The position numbers and the translations under genes were made by a program. 64,000 bases of DNA from Sphingomonas cremea. Lineage in GTDB: Bacteria > Pseudomonadota > Alphaproteobacteria > Sphingomonadales > Sphingomonadaceae. The stretch lies in the NCBI RefSeq assembly GCF_021502585.1, contig NZ_JAKFGM010000002.1, positions 1 through 64,000 on the forward strand. Direction: 5' to 3'. The notes under the pieces are model-generated. The model was not told where the DNA came from. It was given only the letters and a program-made list of their open reading frames with translations, and did not search any database. This document shows positions 53,538-60,899 of the stretch, piece after piece (the stretch's first letter is position 1; every line of letters starts with the position of its first letter).

Positions 53538-53597
53538 GCCTTTCGAGGCATCCTCTCCTGAACTTCCGGCCGGGCAGCAACGTCCGGCCTTTTTTTT
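53538..53597 (+). ncRNA. Candidate small RNA or attenuated leader (about 60 nt)
   Basis: No gene on this strand precedes it (the nearest ends 2 kb away), yet it has a promoter and a strong terminator. Parts: a GCCT-TTCG-AGGC hairpin with a UUCG tetraloop (53538-53549); a single-stranded run ATCCTCTCCTGAAC; a terminator stem GGCCGGG/TCCGGCC (53568-53574 with 53583-53589) and eight T residues. CCTCTCC (53552-53558) is the exact complement of GGAGAGG, the ribosome site of the CDC48 gene 160 nt further on (53720-53726). It could be a trans-acting sRNA, or a leader that attenuates the CDC48 gene. Confidence 0.45.
53568..53597 (+). terminator. Orphan intrinsic terminator with eight T residues
   Basis: GGCCGG pairs with CCGGCC (plus one G-U), loop of about 8 nt, followed directly by TTTTTTTT. 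It is oriented rightward, with no rightward gene upstream. Confidence 0.75.
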
Positions 53598-53661
53598 GGC
53601 TCGTTCCGCCCCCAGATTGAACCTCAACGCCCCGCCGCCGTTCCCATATTCGGCGGGGGAC

Positions 53662-53686
53662 CCCATCAAAGTAGTACTTTGATGGG
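53662..53686. repeat. Perfect 25-bp palindrome before the CDC48 gene
   Basis: CCCATCAAAGTA and TACTTTGATGGG are exact inverted arms of 12 bp around a single G. It ends 46 nt before the CDC48-type ATG. It could be an operator for a dimeric repressor, or in RNA a 10-bp hairpin with a UAGUA loop in the leader. No T tract follows. Confidence 0.75.
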
Positions 53687-53732
53687 AGCCCGTTTTGGGC
53701 CAGTTTTCCGGCAATGTTTGGAGAGGCAACGG

Positions 53733-56057
53733 ATGGCGACTGTCGATACAATGGTCAGGCGCGTGCAGGTAGCCAACCTGCCCCCAGCTGATAGCGGACG
53801 CGGCGTAGCGCGCTTGCCCCTCAAGCTGATGGAGGAGCTTGGCCTCAAGGAAGGCGACGTCATCGAGATTGTCGGCAAGCGCTCGACGGCCGCCCGCGCC
53901 ATCCGGCCTTACGGAGAGGACGAAGGGCTCGACATCATCCGCCTCGACGGCCTTCAACGCGCCAATGCCGGAGTCGGCTCGGGTGATTTCGTCGAGGTTC
54001 ACAAGGCGGCCAGCAAGCCGGCAACGCGCGTCGCCTTTGCCCCGGCCCAGAACAATATCCGCCTCCAGGGCTCGGCCGAAGCGCTCAAGCGCAGCTTCGA
54101 AGGACGGCCGTTCTGCGAGGGCGATACCGTGTCGACCTCCGGGCACCAGCGGGTCAATGCCGACATGCCCGAGCATATCCGGCAATTGCTCAATGCGCCG
54201 GCGTTCGCGCTTCAGGAAATCCGGCTGACGGTCGTTTCGACCACCCCGCGCGGGATCGTCCACATCGACGAGAAGACCCAGGTCGAACTGCTTTCCGAAT
54301 TCACCGAAAAGAAGGAAGGCGAGCGGCGCGCCGACGTCACTTACGACGACCTTGGCGGGATGAGGGACACGATCGACCAGCTTCGCGAAATGGTCGAGCT
54401 GCCCTTGCGTCATCCGGAGCTGTTCCAGCGCCTTGGGGTCGACCCGCCCAAGGGCGTGTTGCTGCACGGCCCGCCCGGAACGGGGAAGACGCTGCTGGCG
54501 CGAGCGGTCGCCAATGAGAGCGAGGCGCAATTCTTCCACATTGCCGGCCCCGAGATCATGGGATCGGCATATGGCGAGTCGGAGAAGAAGCTGCGCGAAT
54601 TGTTCGAGCAGGCCTCCCAGAACGCGCCGTCGATCATCTTCATCGACGAAATCGATTCGATCGCGCCCAAGCGCGACCAGGTTAGTGGCGAGGCCGAGAA
54701 ACGGCTGGTCGCACAGCTGCTCACCCTGCTCGACGGGATCGAGCCCAGGCAGAACCTGGTGGTCATCGCCGCGACCAACCGGCCCGAGGCCATCGACGAG
54801 GCACTGCGCCGTCCCGGCCGCTTCGATCGCGAAATCGTGGTCGGCGTCCCCGACGAGCATGGCCGTCGGGAAATCCTGGGCATTCATACCCGCGGAATGC
54901 CGCTGGCCGACGGGGTCAATCTGGATGAGCTGGCGCGCCGCACCTATGGCTTCGTCGGCGCCGACCTGGCTGCACTGACCCGCGAGGCAGCGCTTGAAAC
55001 CGTCCGGCGGATCATGCCCAAGCTCAACCTTGCCGACCACACTATCCCGACCGAGGTTCTCGACACCTTGTCCGTCGAGGCCCACGACTTCGACAATGCG
55101 CTGAAGCGCGTCCAGCCGTCGGCGATGCGCGAGGTGATGGTGCAGGTGCCCAACATCGGCTGGGACGATGTCGGCGGGCTGGATGAAGCGCGCGACAAGC
55201 TTCGCGAAGGCATAGAGCTGCCGCTCCGGCACCCCGATGCGTTCAAGCGGATCGGCATCCGCCCGGCCAAGGGTTTCCTGCTCTATGGTCCGCCCGGTAC
55301 CGGCAAGACCATGCTGGCCAAGGCAACGGCGCGCGAGAGCGAGGCCAATTTCATCGCCACCAAGTCGAGCGACCTCTTGTCGAAATGGTATGGCGAGAGC
55401 GAGCAGCAGATCGCCCGACTGTTCGCCCGCGCCCGCCAGGTCGCACCGACCGTCATCTTCATCGACGAGCTCGACAGCCTGGTTCCTGCCCGCGGCGGCG
55501 GGATGGGCGAGCCGCAGGTCACCGAGCGGGTGGTAAATACCATTCTCGCCGAGATGGACGGGCTGGAGGAGCTCAACAATGTCGTGCTGATCGGCGCGAC
55601 CAACCGGCCCAATTTGATCGACCCCGCGCTGCTAAGGCCCGGACGATTCGATGAGCTGATTTATGTCGGCACGCCCGATACTGCCGGACGCCGCCGGATC
55701 CTGGCGATCCACACCAAGGGCATGCCGTTGGCCAAGGACGTCGATCTGGAGTCATTAGCCCAGCGGACCGAGCGGTTCACTGGCGCAGACCTGGAAGACC
55801 TGGTGCGCCGCGCGGGCCTTACCGCGCTGCGCCGCGCCCTCGACAGCAAGGAGGTGACGAAAGCCGATTTCGAAGCTGCGCTGTCGGAAACCCGGGCCTC
55901 GGTCACCGAAGAGATGCTGACCGATTATGCCCGTATCCAGGAAACGCTGAAATCCGACGCGGTGAAGCCGGTCGGCGGGATTGGCTTCGTCCTGCCGGGC
56001 ATGCTTCGTCCTCGCGGCCCAGGCAAGGTCGAGCCCAAGCCAGGCTCAGGCAGCTAG
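53733..56057 (+). CDS. CDC48/VCP-type double AAA ATPase
   Basis: 774 residues. N-terminal double-psi-barrel substrate domain (VQVANLPPADSGRGVARLP; LKEGDVIEIVG). D1: Walker A GPPGTGKT at 246-253, Walker B IIFIDEIDSIAPKR. D2: Walker A GPPGTGKT at 519-526, Walker B VIFIDELDSLVPARGGG. SRH Arg fingers are present in both (ATNRPEAIDEALRRPGRFD; ATNRPNLIDPALLRPGRFD). The C-terminus (GPGKVEPKPGSGS) lacks the HbYX end that archaeal relatives use to dock on the proteasome. It unfolds proteins; in bacteria no partner is established. ATG 53733 has GGAGAGG. Its end overlaps the MFS gene by 12 nt. Confidence 0.95.
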   Translation: MATVDTMVRRVQVANLPPADSGRGVARLPLKLMEELGLKEGDVIEIVGKRSTAARAIRPYGEDEGLDIIRLDGLQRANAGVGSGDFVEVHKAASKPATRVAFAPAQNNIRLQGSAEALKRSFEGRPFCEGDTVSTSGHQRVNADMPEHIRQLLNAPAFALQEIRLTVVSTTPRGIVHIDEKTQVELLSEFTEKKEGERRADVTYDDLGGMRDTIDQLREMVELPLRHPELFQRLGVDPPKGVLLHGPPGTGKTLLARAVANESEAQFFHIAGPEIMGSAYGESEKKLRELFEQASQNAPSIIFIDEIDSIAPKRDQVSGEAEKRLVAQLLTLLDGIEPRQNLVVIAATNRPEAIDEALRRPGRFDREIVVGVPDEHGRREILGIHTRGMPLADGVNLDELARRTYGFVGADLAALTREAALETVRRIMPKLNLADHTIPTEVLDTLSVEAHDFDNALKRVQPSAMREVMVQVPNIGWDDVGGLDEARDKLREGIELPLRHPDAFKRIGIRPAKGFLLYGPPGTGKTMLAKATARESEANFIATKSSDLLSKWYGESEQQIARLFARARQVAPTVIFIDELDSLVPARGGGMGEPQVTERVVNTILAEMDGLEELNNVVLIGATNRPNLIDPALLRPGRFDELIYVGTPDTAGRRRILAIHTKGMPLAKDVDLESLAQRTERFTGADLEDLVRRAGLTALRRALDSKEVTKADFEAALSETRASVTEEMLTDYARIQETLKSDAVKPVGGIGFVLPGMLRPRGPGKVEPKPGSGS

Positions 56058-57350
56058 CTGCCGACGTCCCCATAGCAGCAGGCCGAGGAGCAGCGCCGCG
56101 CCAACCGCAAACGGCCAGTGGGGATCGGCGGCATAGAGCAGCATGCCGATGCCCGGCGCGGCAACGTAGCTGATCCCATTCGCTGCGGTGACCACTCCGG
56201 CAACGCCGCCCTGCTCGGCCAGCGGAACGGCAAGGCTCGCACCGCCGGTGAAGCCGGGGCGGGTGAAGCCGAAGCCGAGGCTGGCGACGCCAAAGCCGAG
56301 CACCAGCCCGTAAAGCTCATTCGCGGCCATTGTCACCAACAGCCCCGCCGCCGCAATCAGGCCGCCCCACAGGATCAGCGCGCGAGGGTTAAGGCGCAGG
56401 CGAGGTATCAAGGCCCATTGGGCCGCCAGGGTCGCCGCAGCCCCCGCCATCATCACGATCGCAATCGACTTTTCCGATCCGTGCGGCGCCAGGTGTAGGC
56501 GGTCGATCACGAAAAATCCCAGGCAGGCGAGCGTCGCCGCCTGGGCGTGGCCGGCAATTACCCCGGCAATGATCCAGTTGCGGATGCGAGGATCGTTCCA
56601 TTTGAGCCGCGGCCCCTTGGGCGACGTGGCGGCAATGACGCTGGCGCCGGTTGGCGAACTGCCGAGCGACGGATAGCTCATGGCCGCGCCATGGCCTGCC
56701 CGCCTCCCGTGGCGCGGCTTCTTGTCGTCGGGCAGGCCGCCCAGGATCGCGGCGAATACCACCACCGCAATGGCGGCAAAGGCGAACAAGGGACCGGCAA
56801 GGCCGACGATCGGAAGAACGAATAGCGGTGCGAGCGCAGGGCCGACGATCGTCCCAAGGCTGAAGCTGCTCGATAGTGCCGACAGCGCCTCGACTCGCGC
56901 CGAACGCCGGGTGCGCGCGGCGAGATAGGCCTGGGTCGCGCTGGGGGTCGCGCAGCCCAATGAGCCGTACAGCGCGCGGCAAACGGCAAAGGCGGCGAAG
57001 GTCAGGCCGCCGGCCAGCACGCCCTCAAGCCCAGCAAGCAATGCCAGTCCGCACAGGGTCATGGACGCGATGAAGCCTCCGACTCCGAGCAAAGTGAGCG
57101 CCTTGCGGCCATGATGGTCGCTCTGCCGCGCCCAGAAGGGGGCGAGCGTTACCCACAATACCGCCGACCAGGTGTAGGAAACCGTCACCCAGAAATCCGA
57201 GATGCCGATTTCACGCCCGATGGCTGGCATGACCGATTGCAGCGCAGTGTTGCCGGCCGCGGCGACCAGCATTGCGGCATAGAGCAGGAGGAAATGCGGC
57301 GTGGTGAGCGCGCTTCCGGCGACGCGAGGGCGGGAAGGAACCAGCTGCAT
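56046..57350 (-). CDS. Major facilitator superfamily transporter
   Basis: 434 residues, 12 helices. Loop 2-3 contains FWARQSDHHGRKALTLLGVGG, the MFS G-x-x-x-D-x-x-G-R-R-x motif. A long central loop (DDKKPRHGRRAGHGAAMSY) splits two six-helix halves. The arrangement suggests a drug or sugar-efflux type, but the substrate cannot be assigned. It faces the CDC48 gene and diverges from the pmtA-like gene. Confidence 0.88.
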   Translation of the reverse strand: MQLVPSRPRVAGSALTTPHFLLLYAAMLVAAAGNTALQSVMPAIGREIGISDFWVTVSYTWSAVLWVTLAPFWARQSDHHGRKALTLLGVGGFIASMTLCGLALLAGLEGVLAGGLTFAAFAVCRALYGSLGCATPSATQAYLAARTRRSARVEALSALSSSFSLGTIVGPALAPLFVLPIVGLAGPLFAFAAIAVVVFAAILGGLPDDKKPRHGRRAGHGAAMSYPSLGSSPTGASVIAATSPKGPRLKWNDPRIRNWIIAGVIAGHAQAATLACLGFFVIDRLHLAPHGSEKSIAIVMMAGAAATLAAQWALIPRLRLNPRALILWGGLIAAAGLLVTMAANELYGLVLGFGVASLGFGFTRPGFTGGASLAVPLAEQGGVAGVVTAANGISYVAAPGIGMLLYAADPHWPFAVGAALLLGLLLWGRRQLAA

Positions 57351-57504
57351 GATGCCGCCCTAGGGTCAGCTCATCCCTCCGGCAAGGTCGTCCTCACCTC
57401 TCCCTCGGGTCGCCAGACCGTGCGTGATAGCAGCCCATTTGCCTTGCCAAGCGCCTGCCGATTTGCCAACGCCTTGGGCCCTCGCGAATTTTTTGGAGCC
57501 CGTC

Positions 57505-58140
57505 TTGAACGCCACTCGAGCCACTCAGCTGAACGGCAAGCGCCGCCACGGCCTGCGTGCCGGCCGCGATCGCAAGAGCCCGCGCTGGCAGTTCCTGAGA
57601 GGGTTCCTCAAGCACCCGGTGATGGTCGGATCGGTCATCCCTTCAAGCCGCATCCTGATCGACCGGATGCTGAAGCCGGTCGACTGGTCGGCGACCAAAT
57701 TGTTCGTCGAATATGGACCGGGCGTCGGGACCTTCACTCGCCCGATCCTCGAACGGCTTGGTCCCGATGCGAAATTGATCGCGATCGACACCAACAATGA
57801 TTTTATCGACTATCTCAACGGCGACATCGACGACGACCGGTTCATCGCCATCCATGGTTCCGCCGCGGATGTTGAAAAGATCATCGCCGAGCATGGCTTC
57901 GACCATGCCGATTATGTCCTGTCGGGCCTGCCCTTCTCGACCCTTCCGCCGGGTGTCGGCGAGGCAATCGGCGCGGCAACCGGCCGCGCGATCCGCAACG
58001 GCGGCGCTTTCCTGGTTTATCAGTTCAGTCCCAAGGTGCGCGATTTCATTGCCCCGCATTTCGAGCGGATCGATCGGGGCTTCGAGTGGATCAACGTTCC
58101 GCCCGCAACCCTGTTCTGGGCCTGGCGCGACCGCGCCTAA
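57505..58140 (+). CDS. PmtA-like phospholipid N-methyltransferase
   Basis: 211 residues from TTG 57505, which has GGAG 6-7 nt upstream; an earlier in-frame ATG (57424) gives an N-terminus with no family match. The SAM motif VEYGPGVGTFTRPILERL, the acidic residue in LIAIDTNNDFI and LSGLPFSTLPPG (motif IV of rRNA dimethylase relatives) fit the Rhodobacter-type PmtA family, which methylates phosphatidylethanolamine. The basic N-terminus (GKRRHGLRAGRDRKSPR) could bind membrane lipid. Activity is inferred. Confidence 0.82.
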   Translation: MNATRATQLNGKRRHGLRAGRDRKSPRWQFLRGFLKHPVMVGSVIPSSRILIDRMLKPVDWSATKLFVEYGPGVGTFTRPILERLGPDAKLIAIDTNNDFIDYLNGDIDDDRFIAIHGSAADVEKIIAEHGFDHADYVLSGLPFSTLPPGVGEAIGAATGRAIRNGGAFLVYQFSPKVRDFIAPHFERIDRGFEWINVPPATLFWAWRDRA

Positions 58141-59297
58141 ACGCGCCCGAAATTCAGCCGCCGAGTGATCGTATAATCGGCACTGGTCACCAGGAAGAAG
58201 CTGATCGCTTGGATTATCCGGGTCCACCACCCCGACCGCTTGCGGTGAAGCGCCGGAGTGATCGGCAGGCTGTCGGCAAGTTCATGCTCGAAATAGGTTC
58301 GGAGCAGCATCGCGAAGGCCGGATCGTCGACCCGGAGCATCATCTCAAGGTTTAGATAAAGGCTGCGGATGTCGAAGTTGGACGAGCCGATGTGGACGAT
58401 GTCGTCCAGCACCACCAGCTTGGAATGGAGCTTGGTCGGCTGATACTCGAATATCTCGACCCCGCGGCGGAGCAGGTTCTTGTAGGTGTAGCGCGCGGCG
58501 GCGATGGTCGCATGATTGTCGGATTTGGCGGCGGTGACGATCCGCGCCCTGCCTCTTCGCCCGATCCGCCCGATCCGTCGCAGCATCGCCCAGGTCGGCG
58601 CGAAATAGGCTGCGATCATTTCAACGTCGCAGCTCGATAGCAGGTCGCGCGAGGTCGCCCGCGCCCAGGGCGAAAGTCCGCGGGTCGGGCCGCCGAAGGT
58701 CCATTGGAGCTTGCCGTGGCTCTCGCTGTAGCGGTGGACGATGCGGTTCAGCACGCGGATCCTGGCGCCCTTGGTGAGCACCCAGGCAATCAACTCGTCA
58801 TAATAAGGCGCGAGACGCGCGGCCGCGGGACCTTCGACCAGCAGTCCGAGATCACGCCATGCGCCTTCCTCGACGGTGCCGAAGTAGCTGTCTTCGATGT
58901 TGAAGCCGCCGATCATCACTTTGATGTCGTCGACAAGGGTCAGCTTCTGGTGGTTGCGGATGAGGTACCGCCGCCCGAAGCTGGGATGGAAGCGGCAGAG
59001 CATTAGGCCCTTGGCGACCAGCGGATCGAAGAAATGTTGCGGGACATCATATCCGAAGCCATCGATCAGGAGCGACACCGTGATCCCTCGATCGAGCGCC
59101 CGCTCCATCGCTTCATGGATAAGGTGGCCCGATTTGTCGTCGCGATAGATGTAATAGAGCATGCGGATCGACCGCTCGGCTCCGTCGATCAGCCCTAGCA
59201 GGGCCTCCAGCCGCTCAGGCCCCTCGGGATGGAGGGTCAGGCGATTGCCGTCGACCAGCAGGCCTCGGTCCTTATCTGATTGGGCGGCGTCGGCCAT
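58137..59297 (-). CDS. Phospholipase D-type cardiolipin synthase
   Basis: 386 residues with two HKD motifs: [19 protein letters not shown] and [45 protein letters not shown] lies near the start, and [12 protein letters not shown] near the end. It has no N-terminal helices and a hydrophobic C-terminal end ([15 protein letters not shown]), so it resembles ClsB/ClsC more than ClsA. Probably condenses phosphatidylglycerol or PE. ATG 59297 has AAGGA 8 nt upstream. Its stop shares 4 nt with the pmtA-like gene. Confidence 0.88.
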   Translation of the reverse strand: MADAAQSDKDRGLLVDGNRLTLHPEGPERLEALLGLIDGAERSIRMLYYIYRDDKSGHLIHEAMERALDRGITVSLLIDGFGYDVPQHFFDPLVAKGLMLCRFHPSFGRRYLIRNHQKLTLVDDIKVMIGGFNIEDSYFGTVEEGAWRDLGLLVEGPAAARLAPYYDELIAWVLTKGARIRVLNRIVHRYSESHGKLQWTFGGPTRGLSPWARATSRDLLSSCDVEMIAAYFAPTWAMLRRIGRIGRRGRARIVTAAKSDNHATIAAARYTYKNLLRRGVEIFEYQPTKLHSKLVVLDDIVHIGSSNFDIRSLYLNLEMMLRVDDPAFAMLLRTYFEHELADSLPITPALHRKRSGWWTRIIQAISFFLVTSADYTITRRLNFGRV

Positions 59298-59367
59298 CAA
59301 TGCATCCTTGGAGCGAGTGCAGGGCGCTGGCAAGGCAAGGACGAGCAAGAGTTTCGGCGCGATTTCA

Positions 59368-59396
59368 TTGACTCTTTAACCCCTTCTCCCTATCTC
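59368..59396 (+). promoter_or_regulatory. Candidate promoter of rpoZ
   Basis: TTGACT (59368-59373) and TATCTC (59391-59396) are 17 nt apart; the start would be about 33 nt before the rpoZ ATG. Confidence 0.5.
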
Positions 59397-59435
59397 GCGC
59401 ACTTCCCACAGCCCGATGAAGAAAGCGGAGCGACA

Positions 59436-59777
59436 ATGGCGCGCGTGACGGTCGAAGATTGTGTCGACAAGGTTTCCAACCGGTTCGACTTGGTATTGAT
59501 GGCGGCGCAGCGCGCTCGCCAGATCTCGGGCGGTGCCGATCTCACCATCGATCGCGACCGCGACAAGAATCCGGTCGTGGCATTGCGTGAAATCGCCGAG
59601 CAGACGGTGAAGCCAAAGCATCTCGAGGAATCGATCGTTGCCAACCTGCAGCGCGTCCGCGTCGACGAGGACGATGAGACCGATGAGTTGGCGAGCCTCA
59701 GCGAATCGGCCGAGGCTCTGCGCCTCACCGCCGCCGCTCCGCCGCGTCCGACCCCGTCGGGTGGCGATTACGAGTGA
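59436..59777 (+). CDS. rpoZ: RNA polymerase omega subunit
   Basis: 113 residues: [32 protein letters not shown] is the omega signature, followed by [14 protein letters not shown]. The C-terminal extension (ending [10 protein letters not shown]) is typical of alphaproteobacteria. It helps assemble RNA polymerase and in many bacteria takes part in ppGpp binding; rsh lies 1.1 kb downstream. GGAG lies 6-7 nt before the ATG, and a terminator follows. Confidence 0.95.
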   Translation: MARVTVEDCVDKVSNRFDLVLMAAQRARQISGGADLTIDRDRDKNPVVALREIAEQTVKPKHLEESIVANLQRVRVDEDDETDELASLSESAEALRLTAAAPPRPTPSGGDYE

Positions 59778-59803
59778 TCGCAGGCTAGTTGATATCGCGA
59801 TTG

Positions 59804-59830
59804 AAGGGCGGCCCGTCGGGTCGCCCTTTT
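59804..59830 (+). terminator. Intrinsic terminator of rpoZ
   Basis: AAGGGCGGCCC / GGGTCGCCCTT form an 11-bp stem with one G-U pair and a GTC loop, followed by TT, 26 nt after rpoZ. Confidence 0.85.
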
Positions 59831-59840
59831 CGTTTCGGCG

Positions 59841-60365
59841 TCAGCCGGGATGCTTGATGCTGGCCCCGGTAACACGGTTGACCCACATCATGTCACCAAG
59901 CCCGATCTCACGCCCGTCGGCTGCCTGGACACAGATTCGGCGCACCGGCTTGCCGTCGCGCTTGTCGGCCAGAAAAATCTCCTGGCAGCCATGACCCCAA
60001 TCCTCGCCCCATTGGCGCAGGGCAAGTACGACTGGCAGCAGTGCTTCGCCCTTGGGCGTCAGGGAATAGACGACCTTCCGCCGGTCATTCGGATCGTGGC
60101 TGCGCTCGAGAATGCCGCCCTCGACCAGCTTGGCAAGGCGATTGGACAAGATATTGCGGGCAATGCCGAGGCCGGCCTGGAACTGCTCGAAATGTTCGAG
60201 CCCGTTCAGCGCGCCCCGAAGGATCAGAAAAGCCCATTTTTCGCCGATCAGCTCAACCGCCGACGGCAATGGGCAACGAAGCGCGGCCGCCTTGAATGCT
60301 TCAATGTCAGGTTCGGCCGTTACGGCCTGGTGACGATTCAACGCTGATGACCTCTCCGACGCCAT
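59841..60365 (-). CDS. HxlR-family transcriptional regulator
   Basis: 174 residues. CPLPSAVELIGEKWAFLILRGALNGLEHFEQFQAGLGIARNILSNRLAKLVEGGIL is the HxlR winged helix with the N-terminal Cys; RRKVVYSLTPKGEALLPV is the wing. The 45-residue C-terminal extension (CVQAADGREIGLGDMMWVN) is not in small HxlR proteins. It diverges from a CC_3452-family gene, and an inverted repeat near that gene's -10 is a likely site. Confidence 0.87.
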   Translation of the reverse strand: MASERSSALNRHQAVTAEPDIEAFKAAALRCPLPSAVELIGEKWAFLILRGALNGLEHFEQFQAGLGIARNILSNRLAKLVEGGILERSHDPNDRRKVVYSLTPKGEALLPVVLALRQWGEDWGHGCQEIFLADKRDGKPVRRICVQAADGREIGLGDMMWVNRVTGASIKHPG

Positions 60366-60393
60366 TTATGCACGATTGAACAGAAAATAACAG

Positions 60394-60429
60394 TTGCAAG
60401 TTGAAACCAGAGTGAGATAAAAGGTTTCA
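60394..60429 (+). promoter_or_regulatory. Promoter and 7-bp inverted repeat before the CC_3452-family gene
   Basis: TTGCAA (60394-60399) and GATAAA (60416-60421) are 16 nt apart. TGAAACC (60402-60408) and GGTTTCA (60423-60429) are exact inverted arms across 14 nt and bracket the -10, the expected place for a repressor such as the divergent HxlR protein. Confidence 0.5.
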
Positions 60430-60458
60430 TCCCGAAACGCAAATCAACAGAGGTCTTC

Positions 60459-60782
60459 ATGAAGCGCTTCGCCGCTGTTTTCGCCGCCGCCACCTTGCTC
60501 GCGGCTCCGGCCGTGGCCGGAACATATACCGCCAAGCCGGTCGCCAAGCCTGCCCAGACCAAGATCATCGGCAAGGACATCAGCTGGACCTGCGGCCCCG
60601 ACGCCTGCCAGGGATCGACCGATGCAAGCCGACCGCTGGTGCTCTGCCAGGACCTCGCCAAGCGCGCCGGCAAGCTCGAAAACTTTGTTGCCGACGGCCG
60701 CGCGTTCGCCGCCGACCAGCTCGCCAAGTGCAATGGTTCGGCCAAGGACGGCGCCGCCACTGCGCTCGCAAAGGTCAATTAA
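60459..60782 (+). CDS. CC_3452 family secreted protein
   Basis: 107 residues. Signal peptide (FAAVFAAATLLAAPAVAGT). The mature part has four Cys: SWTCGPDACQGSTD, VLCQDLAKRAGK and AADQLAKCN, the pattern of the CC_3452 family found in sphingomonads and caulobacters. Two disulfides are likely. Function unknown. A strong terminator follows. Confidence 0.82.
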   Translation: MKRFAAVFAAATLLAAPAVAGTYTAKPVAKPAQTKIIGKDISWTCGPDACQGSTDASRPLVLCQDLAKRAGKLENFVADGRAFAADQLAKCNGSAKDGAATALAKVN

Positions 60783-60820
60783 CCTCCCCGAGCCGCGCCG
60801 CACGCGCGCGACTCCTTCGA

Positions 60821-60859
60821 GGGCCGGCTTGGCAGCATCGCCGGGCTGGCCCTTTTTTT
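60821..60859 (+). terminator. Intrinsic terminator of the CC_3452-family gene
   Basis: GGGCCGGC / GCTGGCCC (8 bp, one G-U) with a 16-nt loop region, followed by seven T residues. It stands between this gene and rsh. Confidence 0.82.
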
Positions 60860-60899
60860 CGCGCTTGCGAACAGTGGGTGCGCTCCCCACACTGGCCAG

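Noticed and set aside
53617-53650. A heat-shock (sigma-32) promoter before the CDC48 gene (TTGAAC ... CCCATATT)
   Set aside because: The spacing of about 20 nt is too long for the consensus. It may still be worth a mapping experiment, but I do not annotate it.
53478-55232. A 584-codon open frame antisense to the CDC48-type gene
   Set aside because: It is a shadow of the AAA ATPase frame with no motif, and it would cover the candidate promoter and terminator elements.
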